Notes under the pieces: model-generated
Database searches by the model: none
Told to the model about the DNA's origin: nothing
What the model saw: the letters and a program-made list of their open reading frames with translations, nothing else
Origin: Vibrio sp. AND4
GTDB taxonomy: Bacteria; Pseudomonadota; Gammaproteobacteria; Enterobacterales; Vibrionaceae
NCBI RefSeq assembly: GCF_000171815.1
Contig: NZ_ABGR01000017.1
Span: 1 to 44,033, forward strand
Direction: 5' to 3'
DNA length: 44,033 nt
Made by a program: the position numbers and the translations under genes
Shown: piece by piece, positions 42,662 through 44,033 of the stretch
Numbering within the stretch: position 1 is the first letter of the stretch
How the letters are laid out: each line of letters opens with the position of its first letter

Positions 42662-43786
42662 TTAAGAAGCCAATTTTTCAATGACGAACGCCGTTAACCT
42701 GCCTTTTATTTGGCGATATTCAGACTCGTTGGCCCCGAACGAACCCAAATTTTTAAGATCATGTTTAAGGGTAATGATCTGATTATACCTCGATTGCCCC
42801 TTTATCTCTGCGAAGAAATCAACAGGGTTCTTTGCAAGCTGCAACAGAGTAATATCGGAAGTCGTTAAGGCTGGTGCAATCTCGTCAAAATTCGCATCAT
42901 TTTCAACACCTTCCTTAAAATAACTCTCAAGAATCCAAGAGACGATTATTTTCGCCTCTTTCTCCCTAGCCGAGGAAGCCTGTCCAAATGATCCGGTGCC
43001 ATCTTTTGCTACTTTAGTTATAAAACCAGGGAGACGCGAAACAGTATAGCCAGTCGCTGTAATCGCCGCAAAGAAAGGAGCCCAAGGCCCTGAGGCTAAT
43101 GAAGCAGCGGCCCCCGCTAACAAACCAGCTTGTCTTGCGCCTTTTCTTCCTAATCTCGTTCCTAATATCCATTTCACATCGGCTGGTATATCAGCCCGAA
43201 AGGTACAGACTTGTCTTTTGATTGTACCCGCGATTTTTCCTGCATTCGATGCACCGTGAGCTGCCGTCATACCAGATCCGATAACTGACGAAGCGACCTC
43301 ACTGCCTGCGCTACCAAAAAAGGTTGCCGCGACATCAGTGGTGTTTTTGGATAGGTTTATACTTTGATTTGTGATGGCCACCGCTGTCTCTCCCAGAATC
43401 TTATGATTTGGGGCATCACTTGTAATTTCATCTACAAAGATTCTAAGGTTTTTTACAAGTAGCAAAATATCAGCGGCACCTCCTACAGCACCATTGCATG
43501 GAAGATAAAGATTGGCTATTCCATTTAAATCCTCTTTTAACTCGCTCCAAGCATACGGAGATAACTCATTAAGCGCGTTAGCCACATTTAAAGGAACACT
43601 CAGTGGCGGTGATCCTGGATCGGAATTATCAAAATTCCCGGCAATATCTGTAATAATATCTAGTATTTTTTCTAGTTTCTCTTGGTTAAATTTCGGCATT
43701 GTTGGGCAGCGACTTGCATTGTAAATATCTTCCTCCTGCATCTGTTTTGGTTTAGTCATTACTTCAGGAATGTATGAATAAGGCAT
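42662..43786 (-). CDS. Orphan 374-residue protein, candidate cargo
   Basis: I do not recognise this protein. It starts MPYSYIPEVMTKPKQMQEED (GAGGT eight bases upstream; longer starts have no site), has a helical N-terminal half, and a hydrophobic Gly/Ala-rich stretch near residues 215-260 (LLAGAAASLASGPWAPFFAA) that could insert in a membrane. The C-terminal third is helical and charged. No signal peptide. It lies alone, divergent from the partition genes. A pore-forming or membrane-active effector of the injection system fits but is not shown; it could instead be an unrelated plasmid gene. Confidence 0.55.
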   Translation of the reverse strand: MPYSYIPEVMTKPKQMQEEDIYNASRCPTMPKFNQEKLEKILDIITDIAGNFDNSDPGSPPLSVPLNVANALNELSPYAWSELKEDLNGIANLYLPCNGAVGGAADILLLVKNLRIFVDEITSDAPNHKILGETAVAITNQSINLSKNTTDVAATFFGSAGSEVASSVIGSGMTAAHGASNAGKIAGTIKRQVCTFRADIPADVKWILGTRLGRKGARQAGLLAGAAASLASGPWAPFFAAITATGYTVSRLPGFITKVAKDGTGSFGQASSAREKEAKIIVSWILESYFKEGVENDANFDEIAPALTTSDITLLQLAKNPVDFFAEIKGQSRYNQIITLKHDLKNLGSFGANESEYRQIKGRLTAFVIEKLAS

Positions 43787-44033
43787 AAGTGGTGACCTCA
43801 TGATTAAGTTTATGTGAGTGGTATAATTAAAATTGGAAGTACGGAAAGCACAATGGCATTCCGCGATGAAAGTGGTCAACTTGCTCTGCCATGCTCCCGC
43901 AGGGCAAGTTGTCTTGGTTCATATATATTTGGTGTCAATTTTTGATTTTGAGAAACTCAATCTTCAAATTGCTGCCGCGTCCATCAACTGAGTGATGTTT
44001 GCTGAACCAAGCATGTCGAGGTTGCTGGGTATA
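43558..44033. repeat. Terminal direct repeat (circle overlap), right copy
   Basis: Identical to bases 1-476. It contains the start of the orphan gene and its upstream region and marks the join of the circular map. Confidence 0.9.

Overview
The window is best read as one complete circular plasmid of about 43,557 bp. Bases 1-476 are identical to bases 43,558-44,033, so the last 476 bases close the circle and cut one gene at the window edge. The backbone (iteron origin with a Rep_3-type initiator, SopA/ParA- and SopB/ParB-like partition pair, moderate GC content, and a Vibrio-style palindromic intergenic repeat) suggests a marine gammaproteobacterium, most likely Vibrio or a close relative; the species cannot be set from the sequence. 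No conjugation or mobilisation gene and no transposase was seen.

Most of the plasmid (about 34.5 kb down to 5.6 kb, nearly all on the minus strand) is an extracellular contractile injection system (eCIS) of the antifeeding-prophage / Photorhabdus virulence cassette (Afp/PVC) type. Read right to left it holds an RfaH/NusG-like regulator, a fibre gene, tube (Afp1), two sheaths (Afp2, Afp3), second tube protein (Afp5), a tiny Afp6, hub (Afp7), a hub-VgrG fusion (Afp7-Afp8), gp25 (Afp9), two tandem diverged baseplate-J proteins (Afp11 copies A and B), Afp12, a tail-collar fibre, a tape-measure protein (Afp14), the AAA+ ATPase (Afp15), the cap protein (Afp16) and two more fibres. The spike-tip protein (Afp10) is not in its usual place; it lies at the far end, after a lysis and chitinase block.

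Downstream of the fibres is a release/cargo block: a one-TM small protein, a T4-type endolysin, a three-TM holin, and a GH18 chitinase with two chitin-binding modules and no signal peptide. This recalls holin/endolysin-dependent (type 10) export of chitinases in Yersinia and Serratia. Two genes outside the structural operon are candidate cargo: a 232-residue protein with a CNF1/BLF1-like L-T-G-C...H signature, suggesting a glutamine deamidase, and an unrecognised 374-residue protein with a hydrophobic Gly/Ala-rich segment.

The remaining region (37.3-42.4 kb) holds maintenance and accessory functions: two small serine recombinases, a Phd/ParE toxin-antitoxin pair with a clear operator, a gene-poor 1.2 kb stretch with a perfect 20-bp palindrome, and a tightly overlapping three-gene operon (membrane-anchored P-loop NTPase, exported protein, YdjM-like membrane hydrolase).

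The strongest theme is target-recognition diversification: four fibre genes with a shared base and different heads, two of them carrying scars of tandem duplication, and a duplicated baseplate gene carrying three versions of a discoidin-like domain that differ mainly in their loops. Together with the chitinase and a possible deamidase, this suggests a plasmid-borne, secreted injection device aimed at a chitin-bearing host. That target is inference.
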